DNA of 64,000 bases from Paenibacillus stellifer (GCF_000758685.1 NZ_CP009286.1:402501-466500), one strand, 5' to 3'; positions 25,300-34,122 are shown, counted from the stretch's first letter. Numbers and translations are program-made. The notes: generated from the letters alone by a model not told the origin.

Positions 25300-25341
25300 T
25301 ATCTATAGTTATAGATAGCAATTATCGAAATGATTGATAAT
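25300..25341. promoter_or_regulatory. LysR-type operator region between rhodanese and LysR genes
   Basis: TATCTATAGTTATAGATA (25300-25317) is a perfect 18-bp palindrome containing the LysR T-N11-A pattern. ATTATC (25321-25326) and GATAAT (25336-25341) form a second, gapped inverted repeat just before the lysR start. This arrangement fits autoregulation plus control of the divergent gene. Confidence 0.65.
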
Positions 25342-25356
25342 AGAGAGGGTAACGGT

Positions 25357-26241
25357 ATGGAACTTACGTATTTGCGCACATTCTGCGAGGTAGCGGCAAG
25401 CGGCAGCTACACACGGGCTGCGGAGAATCTCGGCTATGCCCAGTCCAGCATTACCGCCCAGATCGCCAAGCTGGAGGAGCTGTACGGCGCGAAGCTGCTG
25501 GAGCGCTCCGGCCGGGGGATGGCGCCGACCTTCGCCGGGCGGACGCTTCTCGGGTATGCCCATCATATTCTCGCGCTCGTAGGGGAAGCGAAGGAGGCCG
25601 TCTCCGAAGGGCATAGCGGCGAGCTGGCCATAGGCTCGATCGAGACGCTGGCCGCCTATTTCCTGCCTCATCGGCTTCACCGCTACCGCAGCGCCTACCC
25701 CGGCATCCGGCTGCGCGTAGTCCCCGGCTCCGAGCCGGACATTATCGCTTCGGTGCGGAATAATACAGCGGATTTCGGCTTGATTTTCGACAAGCCCTGT
25801 ACGCTGGATGAACTGAACACGCTGGCTCTGAGCCAGGAGGAGCTGTTCGTCGTTGTCCCTCCCGGACATCATCTCGCGGAGCGGAAATCGGCGGACTTTG
25901 CCATGCTGGCCGGGGAGAAGCTGGTGCTTACCGAGGAGAGCTGCACATACCGGAATCATCTGCTGCATGCTCTGAGGGAGCGGGGGATTTCGCCACGAAT
26001 CGAGCTGGAGCTTGGGAATCTGGAGGGAATCAAACAGGCGGTTAGGCATGAATGGGGAGTTGCTTATCTGCCGGGTTATACGATTAAGGATGAGGTGGAA
26101 AAGGGTGAACTGAAGGCGGTTCCGCTTGCTGCTGGCGGCGGCCTGGGCTTTCAGATTCAGCTCGTCTACCGCAAGGACCGCTGGCTGTCTCCTTCGCAGC
26201 GGCGGTTCATCGAGACGATGGAGGGACGGTCGCCGGAATAG
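25357..26241 (+). CDS. LysR-family transcriptional regulator
   Basis: A 294-residue LysR regulator. The N-terminal winged helix-turn-helix is MELTYLRTFCEVAASGSY with TRAAENLGYAQSSITAQIAKLEE. The C-terminal effector domain (about 90-290) has the usual two lobes. Start: ATG 25357; an ATG at 25330 would put nine unlikely residues before the domain and lies in the operator. Divergent from the rhodanese gene, which it probably controls; a sulfur or redox signal is a guess from context. Confidence 0.9.
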   Translation: MELTYLRTFCEVAASGSYTRAAENLGYAQSSITAQIAKLEELYGAKLLERSGRGMAPTFAGRTLLGYAHHILALVGEAKEAVSEGHSGELAIGSIETLAAYFLPHRLHRYRSAYPGIRLRVVPGSEPDIIASVRNNTADFGLIFDKPCTLDELNTLALSQEELFVVVPPGHHLAERKSADFAMLAGEKLVLTEESCTYRNHLLHALRERGISPRIELELGNLEGIKQAVRHEWGVAYLPGYTIKDEVEKGELKAVPLAAGGGLGFQIQLVYRKDRWLSPSQRRFIETMEGRSPE

Positions 26242-26290
26242 GCATCACGGCCGTATACAGCAGGTTCCCAACCATCCGGGGCGGGCACAT

Positions 26291-26332
26291 CAACAAAAAC
26301 AAGCGCCGCCGGTCGTTGAAGACCAGCGGCGC
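26291..26332 (-). terminator. Terminator read on the minus strand (TPM gene transcript)
   Basis: On the minus strand AGCGCCGCTGGTC pairs with GACCGGCGGCGCT around TTCAAC and is followed by TGTTTTTG. It lies about 340 bases beyond the TPM stop, so the repeat array is in that transcript's 3' region. It may also stop the LysR transcript weakly. Confidence 0.7.
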
Positions 26333-26338
26333 TGTTAA

Positions 26339-26564
26339 GTTCAAGCCGGACACATTCAGGCTGGACACGTTCAAGCCGAACACGTTCAAGCCGGACACAT
26401 TCAGGCTGGACACGTTCAAGCCGAACACGTTCAAGCCGAACAGGTTCAAGCTGAACAGGTTCAAGGCCGGACACATTCAGGCTGGACACGTTCAAGCCGA
26501 ACACGTACAGGCCGAGCACGTTCAAGCCGGACACATTCAAGCCGACATGTTCAGGCCGATACAC
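26339..26564. repeat. 15-bp minisatellite, about 15 units
   Basis: Units of the form GTTCAAGCCGGACAC or ATTCAGGCTGGACAC run from 26339 to about 26564. A higher-order three-unit pattern (GTTCAAGCCGGACAC, ATTCAGGCTGGACAC, GTTCAAGCCGAACAC) occurs twice in a row. One unit (26459-26474) has an extra base, and the tail is degenerate. On the minus strand units read as LNVSG/LNVFG/LNVSS pentapeptides, but the extra base breaks the frame, so no intact gene is claimed. Confidence 0.9.
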
Positions 26565-26669
26565 ATTCCAGTCCGGCCGCTGCCTTAGCCGGGTAAGCTT
26601 GACTTTCATCGCCCGGCGCCAGCGGATTGGCGCAAGCCGGAACAGTCTCCGGCTGCGGACCCGGTGCTC

Positions 26670-28934
26670 CTACCATTTAGAGCCGCCGCCCGACTTGCCT
26701 CCGCCTCCCCAGGAGGAGCCGCCGGAGGACCGGCCGCCTCCGCCTCCGCTGTGTCCACCACCGCCACTGCGGCCCCCGCCTCCGCCGAAGCCATCACCGC
26801 CACCGCCAAAGCCGCCACCCCCAAAGGGAGGCGTTCCCGGCGGACGCTGCTGTCTGCGCGCCTGCTCCTCAAGCATCGCCATCTGGGCCCGGCGCTCCTC
26901 TTCTTCACGCCGCCGGATCAGACGGGCCGCCTCATCCGCGATCTGGGCAACCTGAGCGGTATAGCTCCCGGCCGCTGCCTCCAGCTCATCGAGGTTGAAG
27001 GGCGCTGCAGACAGGCCGCTCTGCAGCTCCCGGTATCCCGGGACGGACGAGAGCGAGAGTCCGCCCCCCAGGGACAGGCCCTTGCTGCGCAGCTGCATCC
27101 GGGCCGCCTCCAGCCGGCTCTCGCCTTCCTGGAGCGCCGCGCTTACCCGGTTCAGCCGGTCGCCAAGCCCGGCGACGGCATCGGCTGCGCCGCCAAGCGC
27201 GTGGCCGCCTTCCTCCTGGAGCGCCAGCAGGCGATCCAGCGCGGTACGGGCCTGCTCGAATTCCCCGCGCTCATCGCTCGTCAGAGCTTCGATCCGGGGA
27301 AGCTCGCCTTCCGCTTCCGCTATGCGGCGGCTCCATTCGTCCAGTGCCGTCTGCGGCGAAGCGATATGCCGCGAGTCGAAGCGGCGGCCGGCTTCCGAAA
27401 TCCGGCTCTGCAGCTCGCTCCGGCGCTGGCGGAGAGTGCCGAAGCCGCTGCGGGCCGTCTCCAGATCGCTGCGGTTGCTCTCCCGCAGCCGTGCCTGCCG
27501 CTCGGTCATGGCGACCGCCTCTTCGACCAGCACATCGACCGCTGCGGAAATGCTCCGCACCTCGTCCATCATTCCGCTGCTCAGCGGAGCCTCCAGAGTC
27601 GCCATCCGCGAGGAAGCCGACTCCAGATTATCGTAAGGCTTCACCTTCATGTTCTGAAGCGAGTTCGCCTGAATCAATTCCGCGATCCTGGCTCTGGCTG
27701 CCGCCAGGCGTTCCGGGAATTGGCGCAGCTTGTTGCGGTAGACCTCCACGTCCTGAATATCCCGTTCGATCTGCTCCTGCTTCGCTTGCGCCTCGCCGGC
27801 AAGCTCCTGGACAGCTACCGGGTCGAACAGCTCTAACTGGTCCGCTTTATCCGTCTCCTCGGACAGCTCCTTCAGATCTTCCGCGATCTCCTGAAGCCCG
27901 AATCCCGTCTCCTTCAGCGTCTCCTGAAGATCCTCGTTCAGTTCGGGCATATCCTGCTTCAATTCGTTGATCTTCGCCTTGACGCCACGGTCCGCTTCGC
28001 TGATGACCGCGATCTGCTTCTCCTCTCCCTCCAGCAAGCTCCGGTAGGAGTCTTCCTTCTCCTGAAGGACGCCGATGACTGTCCGCAGGGCGCCCAGCTT
28101 CCAGAAGGCGGGAAGCTCACCCTGGTTCTCCGAGTTCAGGGCGGAGAGCTCGATAAGCGCATTCGAGAGGCGGGAGGAGATTCCCTCCGCCATTTCGCCG
28201 GTCTTGCCCTGCACAATGCCCTGAAACGGCTTCAGAGAATCCAGCGCCCGGTTGGCCCGCACGAGCAGGTCGCCGATCTGCTCGCGCCGGCCCGACAGCT
28301 GTCTGCGCAGCCGGGAGCCGGAGATCGCCACATAGGCGATGACTCCGAGTATCAGCACACCGATCAGCAGAGCGGCGATCGTGCCCAGCGGAAAGGAACC
28401 CGCTGTGGAATTGGCGGCCCCTTGTCCGCCGCCGCCGATGTCTTGTCTGCCGCTGCCGATGTCATCAAGGGCGCCAGCCAGCGCCTTGATACCACCCGCG
28501 AAATCTCCGCTCTTCGCATGGGGGATGAAATAGGTATCAATCACCTGCTTGACCGCAGCAGACCCGGTTCCGGCTCCGCTGCTGGAAGACCAGGAATCCA
28601 GGGCGCTCTGGAGCTGCGGATTGATGAAGCTGAGCTCCGCCTGCTGATCGCTGGATGAGAGGAGCAGCAGGATATCACGGCCCGACAACCGCCAGGCGTC
28701 GTAGACGTCTGCCGCGTATGTGGCCGAGGATTCGCCGTTCAAGGAGTCGATCGTCAGCACGTACAGCCGGTAATTTCCGCTCTCCGCTTCCCGGGCGAGC
28801 TCACTAGCTTCGCCGGAGGTCAGCATTCCCGCCCGGTCAGTTACAATGCCCGTGCGCTCCGGGATTGCCGCTGCGGAGCAAAGGCCGGGCAGCCATAATA
28901 GACCGATCAACAGTAACATCACATATCTTTTCAA
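26670..28934 (-). CDS. TPM-domain membrane protein with coiled coil and Gly-rich tail
   Basis: A 754-residue protein. A signal peptide (MKRYVMLLLIGLLWLPGLCSA) leads to an extracytoplasmic TPM domain (about 25-160: TGIVTDRAGMLTSGEASELA, YRLYVLTIDSLNG, RDILLLLSSSDQQAEL). A transmembrane helix (about 185-207) is followed by a long, charged coiled-coil cytoplasmic region (about 215-690) and a Gly/Ser-rich tail ending GGGKSGGGSKW. TPM proteins in other organisms act in photosystem II repair or are of unknown role; the Gly-rich tail is common in YgcG-type members. Start: TTG 28934, spaced from GGAG; an upstream TTG at 28949 has no ribosome site. Confidence 0.85.
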   Translation of the reverse strand: MKRYVMLLLIGLLWLPGLCSAAAIPERTGIVTDRAGMLTSGEASELAREAESGNYRLYVLTIDSLNGESSATYAADVYDAWRLSGRDILLLLSSSDQQAELSFINPQLQSALDSWSSSSGAGTGSAAVKQVIDTYFIPHAKSGDFAGGIKALAGALDDIGSGRQDIGGGGQGAANSTAGSFPLGTIAALLIGVLILGVIAYVAISGSRLRRQLSGRREQIGDLLVRANRALDSLKPFQGIVQGKTGEMAEGISSRLSNALIELSALNSENQGELPAFWKLGALRTVIGVLQEKEDSYRSLLEGEEKQIAVISEADRGVKAKINELKQDMPELNEDLQETLKETGFGLQEIAEDLKELSEETDKADQLELFDPVAVQELAGEAQAKQEQIERDIQDVEVYRNKLRQFPERLAAARARIAELIQANSLQNMKVKPYDNLESASSRMATLEAPLSSGMMDEVRSISAAVDVLVEEAVAMTERQARLRESNRSDLETARSGFGTLRQRRSELQSRISEAGRRFDSRHIASPQTALDEWSRRIAEAEGELPRIEALTSDERGEFEQARTALDRLLALQEEGGHALGGAADAVAGLGDRLNRVSAALQEGESRLEAARMQLRSKGLSLGGGLSLSSVPGYRELQSGLSAAPFNLDELEAAAGSYTAQVAQIADEAARLIRRREEEERRAQMAMLEEQARRQQRPPGTPPFGGGGFGGGGDGFGGGGGRSGGGGHSGGGGGRSSGGSSWGGGGKSGGGSKW

Positions 28935-29041
28935 TAGGACACGCTCCAATCGGTGGGACTGTATAGCCTGTATTAAATATACTATATATTTACCTTCCTC
29001 CGCTTGCCGATGCGCCTGCCCGGATGATTCCCGTAAACGTC

Positions 29042-29078
29042 AACAGCCGCCCTCCGGCTGATCGGAGAGCGGCTGTTC
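29042..29078 (-). terminator. Hairpin after the Fur-controlled small gene
   Basis: AACAGCCGCCCTCCG and CGGAGAGCGGCTGTT form a 15-bp stem with one mismatch. The T-run on the minus strand is poor (TTGACGTTTACG), so termination is only likely. Confidence 0.5.
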
Positions 29079-29104
29079 AAGACTTTAGAGCAGGATGTCT
29101 ATGT

Positions 29105-29257
29105 TTATTTTCTGGAGTTGTCGGTGCAGAGCAAAAATTGCAGGCGGGACTTGATCTGCTGCTGCCATTTCACATCTCCGACTTTGACGGCAAGATTCAG
29201 CAGATCCAGGTAATCATCAACTTCCAGCGACGTCCGGGCGGTAGCGTTCATGGGCAT
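29105..29257 (-). CDS. Small 50-residue protein behind a Fur box
   Basis: Translation starts MPMNATARTSLEVDDYLDLL and ends LQFLLCTDNSRK at a TAA (29105-29107). AAGGAG lies five bases before the ATG at 29257 and eleven before a second ATG at 29251. The protein is helical, with VDDYLDLLNLAVKVGDVKWQQQI as an amphipathic stretch. A near-consensus Fur box at 29288-29306 lies about 30 bases upstream. Bacilli use short Fur-regulated proteins (FbpA, B, C) as helpers of the iron-sparing response, but I see no sequence match with them. A hairpin follows the gene. Confidence 0.65.
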   Translation of the reverse strand: MPMNATARTSLEVDDYLDLLNLAVKVGDVKWQQQIKSRLQFLLCTDNSRK

Positions 29258-29287
29258 TCAGTCTCCTTCAAACTTGAAATTGTAATC

Positions 29288-29306
29288 GATAATGAGAATC
29301 GTTATC
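29288..29306 (-). promoter_or_regulatory. Fur box (iron-responsive operator)
   Basis: GATAATGAGAATCGTTATC matches the 19-bp consensus GATAATGATAATCATTATC at 17 positions. It lies 31 bases upstream of the small minus-strand gene and about 240 bases from the plus-strand GGDEF-EAL gene, so the small gene is the likely target. Confidence 0.85.
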
Positions 29307-29359
29307 ATCTAAACCGATAATGCTATTATCCACATTTTATAAATAAAAAGCAATATGAA

Positions 29360-29377
29360 AAGTGAATATTCTCACTT
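29360..29377 (+). promoter_or_regulatory. Short inverted repeat upstream of GGDEF-EAL gene
   Basis: AAGTGAATATTCTCACTT has 6-bp arms around ATATTC in an AT-rich stretch about 165 bases before the start codon. It may be a regulator site; function unknown. Confidence 0.3.
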
Positions 29378-29542
29378 TAAATTGTTACAATTTTAGTGAT
29401 AAGGCGGGGTAGGGCGTTTGGCTCATTAAAAATTACATTTTCCCCCTTAAGAAGCAGGAATTCTCCCAATATTTGTCGAACCAACTCATATACTTTCCTA
29501 TTTCTGTTGATAACCGACAAATAAATCTAAGGAGAAATAGCG

Positions 29543-32500
29543 ATGAAGCGTCATGCGTTCATCCTGCCGTTTCTTGTACTGCTGCTTGCCATACTGCCCG
29601 AGGCTGCTCTTGCCGCCAAGAAGGAAGTGGCTTACAGGGCGGAGCTGGACTATCCCCCTTATAAATATGTTCAGAACAATTACTTGACCGGTTTTGATAT
29701 CGATCTGACGAACCGGATCTTTGAGAAGCAGACGTACCACGTGGATTACAGCAGTGAACCTTGGAACAAGGTGTATCGGCAGCTGGTGAACGGGGAAATC
29801 GATACGGGCGGCCTGATGGCGGTTAACGCCGATCGGGCGCGGGACATACTCTACTCCAAGCCGGTGATGCAGACCTTCATATCGGTGTATGCCAGACCGG
29901 GATTTACAGGGCAGGTCACGCTTAAGAATTTGGGAAGTTACAGGATTGGCGTGGGCAAGGGGCAGTATACGGAGAGCGTGCTTCTCAAGAAGGCGGGAGT
30001 CAGCGGATACACTGCGTATCCGACGGTTGCCGAAGCTCTTGATGCCCTGACGAAGGGCCATATCGATCTGCTCTTCGAGAATCAATCGGTCGTTGACTAT
30101 CTCATTGTCGAAGAGGGATTAACGGGGAAGATCATACATAAATTGAGAAATTTATATCCGGCAGATGTGGCCTACGGCGTGAGCAAGGACTCGGCAGAAC
30201 TGATTCCCTATATCAATAAGCGCCTGGATCTCCTTCAGCGGGACGGAACCTTCGAGCAGCTGTACCAGCAGTATTTCTTCAGCCATTCCGATGGATATAT
30301 GGATCAGAAGCGCTACCGGGCTATTCTGTGGCTTGCCGCCGCCGTTCTTCTGATGACCGCAGGCATTCTCCTTCTCCGCATATACATCGGGCGTCTGCGC
30401 AAGGGACTCCGCGCCGAACAGCGTTTCACGGAGAGCATCATCGAGCATACAGGCGTGTTCGTGCTGGCGGTCCGGGAGGACCGGACGATCATGCGGCTTA
30501 ACAAGCTCGGTGAACAGGTTCTCGGGGTCAGCGAAGCGGAGCTGATCGGAAGAAAACTGGACGAGGCGGCAATTATAATTCCGGGTGCGAGCCAGATCAA
30601 GGAGCTGCTGCATCGCGCGGTCGCCTATCATTTTGTCGACCGAAAGGAGCTGCAGATTCCGGAGAACAGTCCGGATGGCAGATTCTATCTGTGCCGGACG
30701 ACGCTGATCAGGGAGCTCGGAGGCCGCGACTCGGACACTTTTGTGCTGATCGGGATCGATATCGATGAACAAAAGCGCAATGAGCTGAAGCTGCATTCCA
30801 GCTACTGCAAGCTGGAGGCGGCGAACCGGGAGCTGGCGCATGCCCAGGAGGAACTCCAGGAGCATAACGAGAAGCTGGGATTCAGCGAACGGCGGTTCCG
30901 TTTGGCGGTTGAAGCCTCGGGGGCTTACATCTGGGAGCTGGAGATCGATAGCTGGACGTATTGGGTCTCCGAGCGATGGTATGAGACGATGGGGTTCACC
31001 GAGAAGGGCATCGACCGCTCTGTCGAATCGCTCCTGATGCTCATTCATCCGGACGACAGGGAGTATTCGGACCGCGCGCTGTACGATCATCTTGCAGGCC
31101 GTACACCAGTCTATGAGACAGAGTACCGGATGCGGACCGAAGACGGAAGATATCTCTGGTTCGAGGTCAGAGGCAAGTCCATCGGAGATATCGGCGGTGG
31201 CCGCCCGCTGTTTATCGGATCGCTGATCGACATCACCCACCGGAAGCAGATAGAGTTCAAGCTGAGCAACAGCTACCAGGAGCTTGAGGCAACCTATGAG
31301 CAGCTTACAGCCACTCAGCATGAGCTCATGGAGCATTATGATATTTTGCTCGAGAATCAGAAGGAAATGCATCATCTCGCTTATTTCGATTCCTTAAGCC
31401 ATCTGCCGAACCGTCCGTATCTGCTGGATGCGATGGAGAAATATTTCCTCTTTCCCGGAGGAAATGCCGCGCTGCTGTTCGTGGATACGGACAACTTCAA
31501 ATATATCAATGACACGATGGGCCATAAGTTCGGCGATATTCTGATCCGGCAGATGAGCGAGAGATTGCAGGAGATTTTATCCGGAGAAGGCAGCATGCTC
31601 TCCCGCCTGGGAGGAGATGAATTCGTAATCTTCGTCAAGGATGTCGCAGGCAGGGATGATGTGACGCGCATGGCCGAGAACATTATCTGCGAGTTCAAGA
31701 AGCCGTTCTCGATCGGCGAGAGCAGCATCTATGTCTCGGTGAGCGTCGGCATTTCCTTTTATCCGGAAGACGGAAGCTCCACGGAGGAGATTCTCAAGAA
31801 CGCCGATATTGCCATGTACCGGGCCAAAGAAGCGGGCAAGGGCATTTATGCCGTGTATGACAAATCGATGCACACCGAATTCAGCGAACGGATGATGATC
31901 GAGAAGCATCTGCGCAGCGCGCTCGACAATGCGGAGTTTGAGCTGTACTATCAACCCCAGGTGGAGATTGCGACAGGCTCCATTACCGGCTTCGAAGCAC
32001 TGATCCGCTGGAACAGCCCCGAGCTTGGCTTCGTGTCGCCTCTGACGTTCATCCAGATTGCCGAGGATTCGCGGCTGATTATTCCGATCGGAAGGTGGGT
32101 GCTGCGAGAGGCCTGCTTCTTCATGAAATCAGTGTGCCGGGACCGGCGCCATTCCTACAAGATCTCGGTTAACATTTCGGTGATCCAGTTGCTTCAGGAC
32201 GACTTTATCGATATGCTAACCGAAATTCTTGAAGAAAGCGGCATGGCGCCGGAATGCCTGGAGCTTGAGATCACGGAGTCGGTCTTTATCGAATCGTATG
32301 AGCGGACGATCGCCAAGCTCAACGAGCTGCGCTCAAGGGGCATCCGCATTGCGCTGGACGATTTCGGCACAGGCTATTCCTCGCTTAGCTACCTGCAGCA
32401 GCTTCCGATCTCCACGCTGAAAATGGACAAGACCTTCATCGACCCCCTTCCGGGCGACCCCTTCAGCCAGTCATTCATCCGGACGATGGTGTCGCTGGGC

Positions 32501-32668
32501 CATGAAATCGGGCTTGAGGTCGTGGCGGAAGGCGTAGAGGACAAGGAGCAGCTTGCCTTCCTGAAGGGTTCAGGATGCGATATGGTGCAGGGCTATCTGA
32601 TCAGCCGCCCGCTGTCCCGGCAGCATACGGAGGCATTCATCCGGCAGCAGGGCGGCGGTTGGATGTAA
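29543..32668 (+). CDS. Sensor protein: SBP_bac_3-TM-PAS-PAS-GGDEF-EAL
   Basis: A 1041-residue membrane protein that can both make and break c-di-GMP. Signal peptide, then an extracytoplasmic solute-binding domain of the amino-acid type (about 25-255), a transmembrane helix (about 258-280), two PAS domains (about 290-410 and 450-565), a GGDEF domain with intact LGGDEFVIF (about 688), and an EAL domain with EALIRW (about 818), ELEITES, LDDFGTGYSS, LKMDKTF, VVAEGVED and MVQGY all intact. Both catalytic halves therefore look active, with net output set by ligand or PAS signals. AAGGAG precedes the start. Bidirectional terminator follows. Confidence 0.93.
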   Translation: MKRHAFILPFLVLLLAILPEAALAAKKEVAYRAELDYPPYKYVQNNYLTGFDIDLTNRIFEKQTYHVDYSSEPWNKVYRQLVNGEIDTGGLMAVNADRARDILYSKPVMQTFISVYARPGFTGQVTLKNLGSYRIGVGKGQYTESVLLKKAGVSGYTAYPTVAEALDALTKGHIDLLFENQSVVDYLIVEEGLTGKIIHKLRNLYPADVAYGVSKDSAELIPYINKRLDLLQRDGTFEQLYQQYFFSHSDGYMDQKRYRAILWLAAAVLLMTAGILLLRIYIGRLRKGLRAEQRFTESIIEHTGVFVLAVREDRTIMRLNKLGEQVLGVSEAELIGRKLDEAAIIIPGASQIKELLHRAVAYHFVDRKELQIPENSPDGRFYLCRTTLIRELGGRDSDTFVLIGIDIDEQKRNELKLHSSYCKLEAANRELAHAQEELQEHNEKLGFSERRFRLAVEASGAYIWELEIDSWTYWVSERWYETMGFTEKGIDRSVESLLMLIHPDDREYSDRALYDHLAGRTPVYETEYRMRTEDGRYLWFEVRGKSIGDIGGGRPLFIGSLIDITHRKQIEFKLSNSYQELEATYEQLTATQHELMEHYDILLENQKEMHHLAYFDSLSHLPNRPYLLDAMEKYFLFPGGNAALLFVDTDNFKYINDTMGHKFGDILIRQMSERLQEILSGEGSMLSRLGGDEFVIFVKDVAGRDDVTRMAENIICEFKKPFSIGESSIYVSVSVGISFYPEDGSSTEEILKNADIAMYRAKEAGKGIYAVYDKSMHTEFSERMMIEKHLRSALDNAEFELYYQPQVEIATGSITGFEALIRWNSPELGFVSPLTFIQIAEDSRLIIPIGRWVLREACFFMKSVCRDRRHSYKISVNISVIQLLQDDFIDMLTEILEESGMAPECLELEITESVFIESYERTIAKLNELRSRGIRIALDDFGTGYSSLSYLQQLPISTLKMDKTFIDPLPGDPFSQSFIRTMVSLGHEIGLEVVAEGVEDKEQLAFLKGSGCDMVQGYLISRPLSRQHTEAFIRQQGGGWM

Positions 32669-32690
32669 CTTAAGCTGTTCATTCACCGAC

Positions 32691-32746
32691 ACAAATAAGG
32701 GATGCCCGATCGGCCGCAAGGCCGAAAGGTGCATCCCTTGTTTGTG
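32691..32746. terminator. Bidirectional terminator between two GGDEF genes
   Basis: ACAAATAAGGGATGC and GCATCCCTTGTTTGTG pair almost completely, with an inner CGGCC/GGCCG hairpin. It serves the converging GGDEF-EAL and GGDEF genes. Confidence 0.85.
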
Positions 32747-32748
32747 TT

Positions 32749-33786
32749 CTAAAGCACGATAATCCGGTTCTTCCCCGTCTTCTTCGCTTCGTACAGGGCA
32801 TCGTCAGCTTTTTGAAAGACATAGCTCTTCGAATCCGCGCCCTGAAAATCATGCATGCCGATGCTCACCGTCACCGACTTTCCTTCCATCTCGGAAATAT
32901 GGTGGCCGGCGACGCCGGTCCTTATCCGTTCCATAATGTCCCGCGCTTCCTCTAGCGTCTTGGCGGTCAGAATGATGGCGAATTCCTCTCCGCCGTATCG
33001 GGCGGCAAAATCGTCGGTTCCAATATGGAAGAGCACCTCGGACGCAACCTGCTTCAGCGCGATGTCGCCGACCCAGTGGCCGTAGGTGTCGTTCACTTTC
33101 TTGAAGTTATCGATATCGAGAATCGCCAGCTGCATGGGAAAAGGATTGGATTGCTGGTGATCGATCAGCCAGCCCAAGTATTCATGGAAAGTCTTATGGT
33201 TGTATAAGTCGGTCAGCGGGTCGATTTTGGACAGGCGGTCCATGATGATGTTCTGAATCCGCAGATCCTGCTCGGTTTTCTCGGAATTCGCAAGGGAACG
33301 GATCAGGTCGTTGCCGCGCCGGATGACGCCAAGCCCGGTCAGGGCAAGAGCGGCGAACATCATGCCGATCAGCAACGTGTCTGGCAGCTGGGAGGCGTTC
33401 AAGCCTTGAACTTCTCCAAGTATCGCCAGAAACAGGAGCGCCCCCGCGGCAGAAGCGAACAGGTAGGAGGTTCTCATGTAGATCATGGATACCAGCAGCG
33501 GGAGAGCCATAATCAGCGGCCATACACGAACATCCGGAGCCAGAAACGCGACGATCAGAACGGATATAACATAGCTTCCAACCGTGATGGAAACTTCGCT
33601 TGCATCGGGCTTCCATTTGCAGATGCTTTCAAGCAGAACAATGATACCCACAATAATCAAATCAGGCAGAATGAGGCGGCTGTTTAACAGTTGACTTGAT
33701 GTATGAATAAGCAGCACAATCCAGAAGGCATTCAGCAGCGCACGGTTCCAATTGAATTGGCGAGGAGGTTGCAAAGGGTTGGGCAT
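32749..33786 (-). CDS. Membrane-bound diguanylate cyclase (GGDEF)
   Basis: A 345-residue protein with six or so hydrophobic N-terminal helices (about 20-200) and a C-terminal GGDEF domain. The active-site motif is YGGEEFAII (about residue 265), the accepted GGEEF variant, and the substrate contacts DIDNFKKVNDTYGHWVGD are present. No RxxD inhibitory site is visible five residues before it. It is likely a c-di-GMP synthase responding to a membrane signal. Start: ATG 33786, seven bases after TGAGGA; an in-frame start at 33966 would add a segment unlike the family and lies in the promoter region. Confidence 0.9.
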   Translation of the reverse strand: MPNPLQPPRQFNWNRALLNAFWIVLLIHTSSQLLNSRLILPDLIIVGIIVLLESICKWKPDASEVSITVGSYVISVLIVAFLAPDVRVWPLIMALPLLVSMIYMRTSYLFASAAGALLFLAILGEVQGLNASQLPDTLLIGMMFAALALTGLGVIRRGNDLIRSLANSEKTEQDLRIQNIIMDRLSKIDPLTDLYNHKTFHEYLGWLIDHQQSNPFPMQLAILDIDNFKKVNDTYGHWVGDIALKQVASEVLFHIGTDDFAARYGGEEFAIILTAKTLEEARDIMERIRTGVAGHHISEMEGKSVTVSIGMHDFQGADSKSYVFQKADDALYEAKKTGKNRIIVL

Positions 33787-33959
33787 CGAAGTTTCCTCAT
33801 TTCCAGTGGCAATAACCGAATATATTCGACAGGAATCCCTAATTTTCCTTCCATGTCGAGGGAAGTTCATAATGTTCGGTTTTTGATCAAATTCACTTGG
33901 ATTATCAAGAAGAAAGTTTGTGTTTTTCGTTGAAATACGTATAATATCGAGTTTTTTCA

Positions 33960-33989
33960 TTGACATATTCGTCAGTATTCAGGTAAACT
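33960..33989 (+). promoter_or_regulatory. Promoter of the riboswitch-controlled FAD oxidoreductase gene
   Basis: TTGACA (33960-33965) and TAAACT (33984-33989), 18-base spacer. Transcription would begin near 33996, just before the aptamer. Confidence 0.7.
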
Positions 33990-34013
33990 GCTAATGGCTT
34001 AAAAAATCTTGCT

Positions 34014-34080
34014 GTTCGTATATCCTCAGAAATACGGTTTGAGGGTCTCTACAGGGAACCGTAAATTCCCGGCTACGGAT
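34014..34080 (+). ncRNA. Purine riboswitch, guanine type
   Basis: The three-way junction can be drawn in full. P1: GTTCGTA (34014-34020) with TACGGAT (34074-34080). P2: CCTCAGA with TTTGAGG around the loop AATACGG. P3: GGGAA with TTCCC around CCGTAAA. The junction has GTCTCTAC, and the specificity base before the P1 3' strand is C (34073), as in guanine aptamers; a U would mean adenine. It lies upstream of an FAD oxidoreductase gene, an unusual target. Confidence 0.87.
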
Positions 34081-34122
34081 GGGCGCCCTCTTTGGCGTGC
34101 CCAGGTCCTGGACGGGATTTTT
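34067..34122 (+). terminator. Candidate riboswitch expression platform terminator
   Basis: TCCCG (34067-34071) could pair with CGGGA (34113-34117), enclosing a GGGCGCC/GGCGTGCCC hairpin and followed by TTTTT. Its 5' arm overlaps the P3/P1 strand of the aptamer, as expected for a ligand-promoted or ligand-released terminator. The middle has a large internal loop, so this is provisional. Confidence 0.45.

Noticed and set aside
26339..26564. CRISPR-like array
   Set aside because: Units are 15 bp, directly adjacent, with no spacers and no cas genes nearby.
26316..26588. Plus-strand 90-codon repeat frame (FKPDTFRLDT type)
   Set aside because: Frame is created by the 15-bp minisatellite, breaks after an extra base and has no ribosome site.
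26207..26609. Minus-strand pentapeptide-repeat gene
   Set aside because: Pentapeptide-like units are seen but the frame is split by a one-base insertion, and it runs across a terminator; kept only as a repeat.
29024..29320. Plus-strand 98-codon frame across the Fur-box region
   Set aside because: Runs through a terminator-like hairpin, the small minus-strand gene and the Fur box; no ribosome site and no sensible domain.
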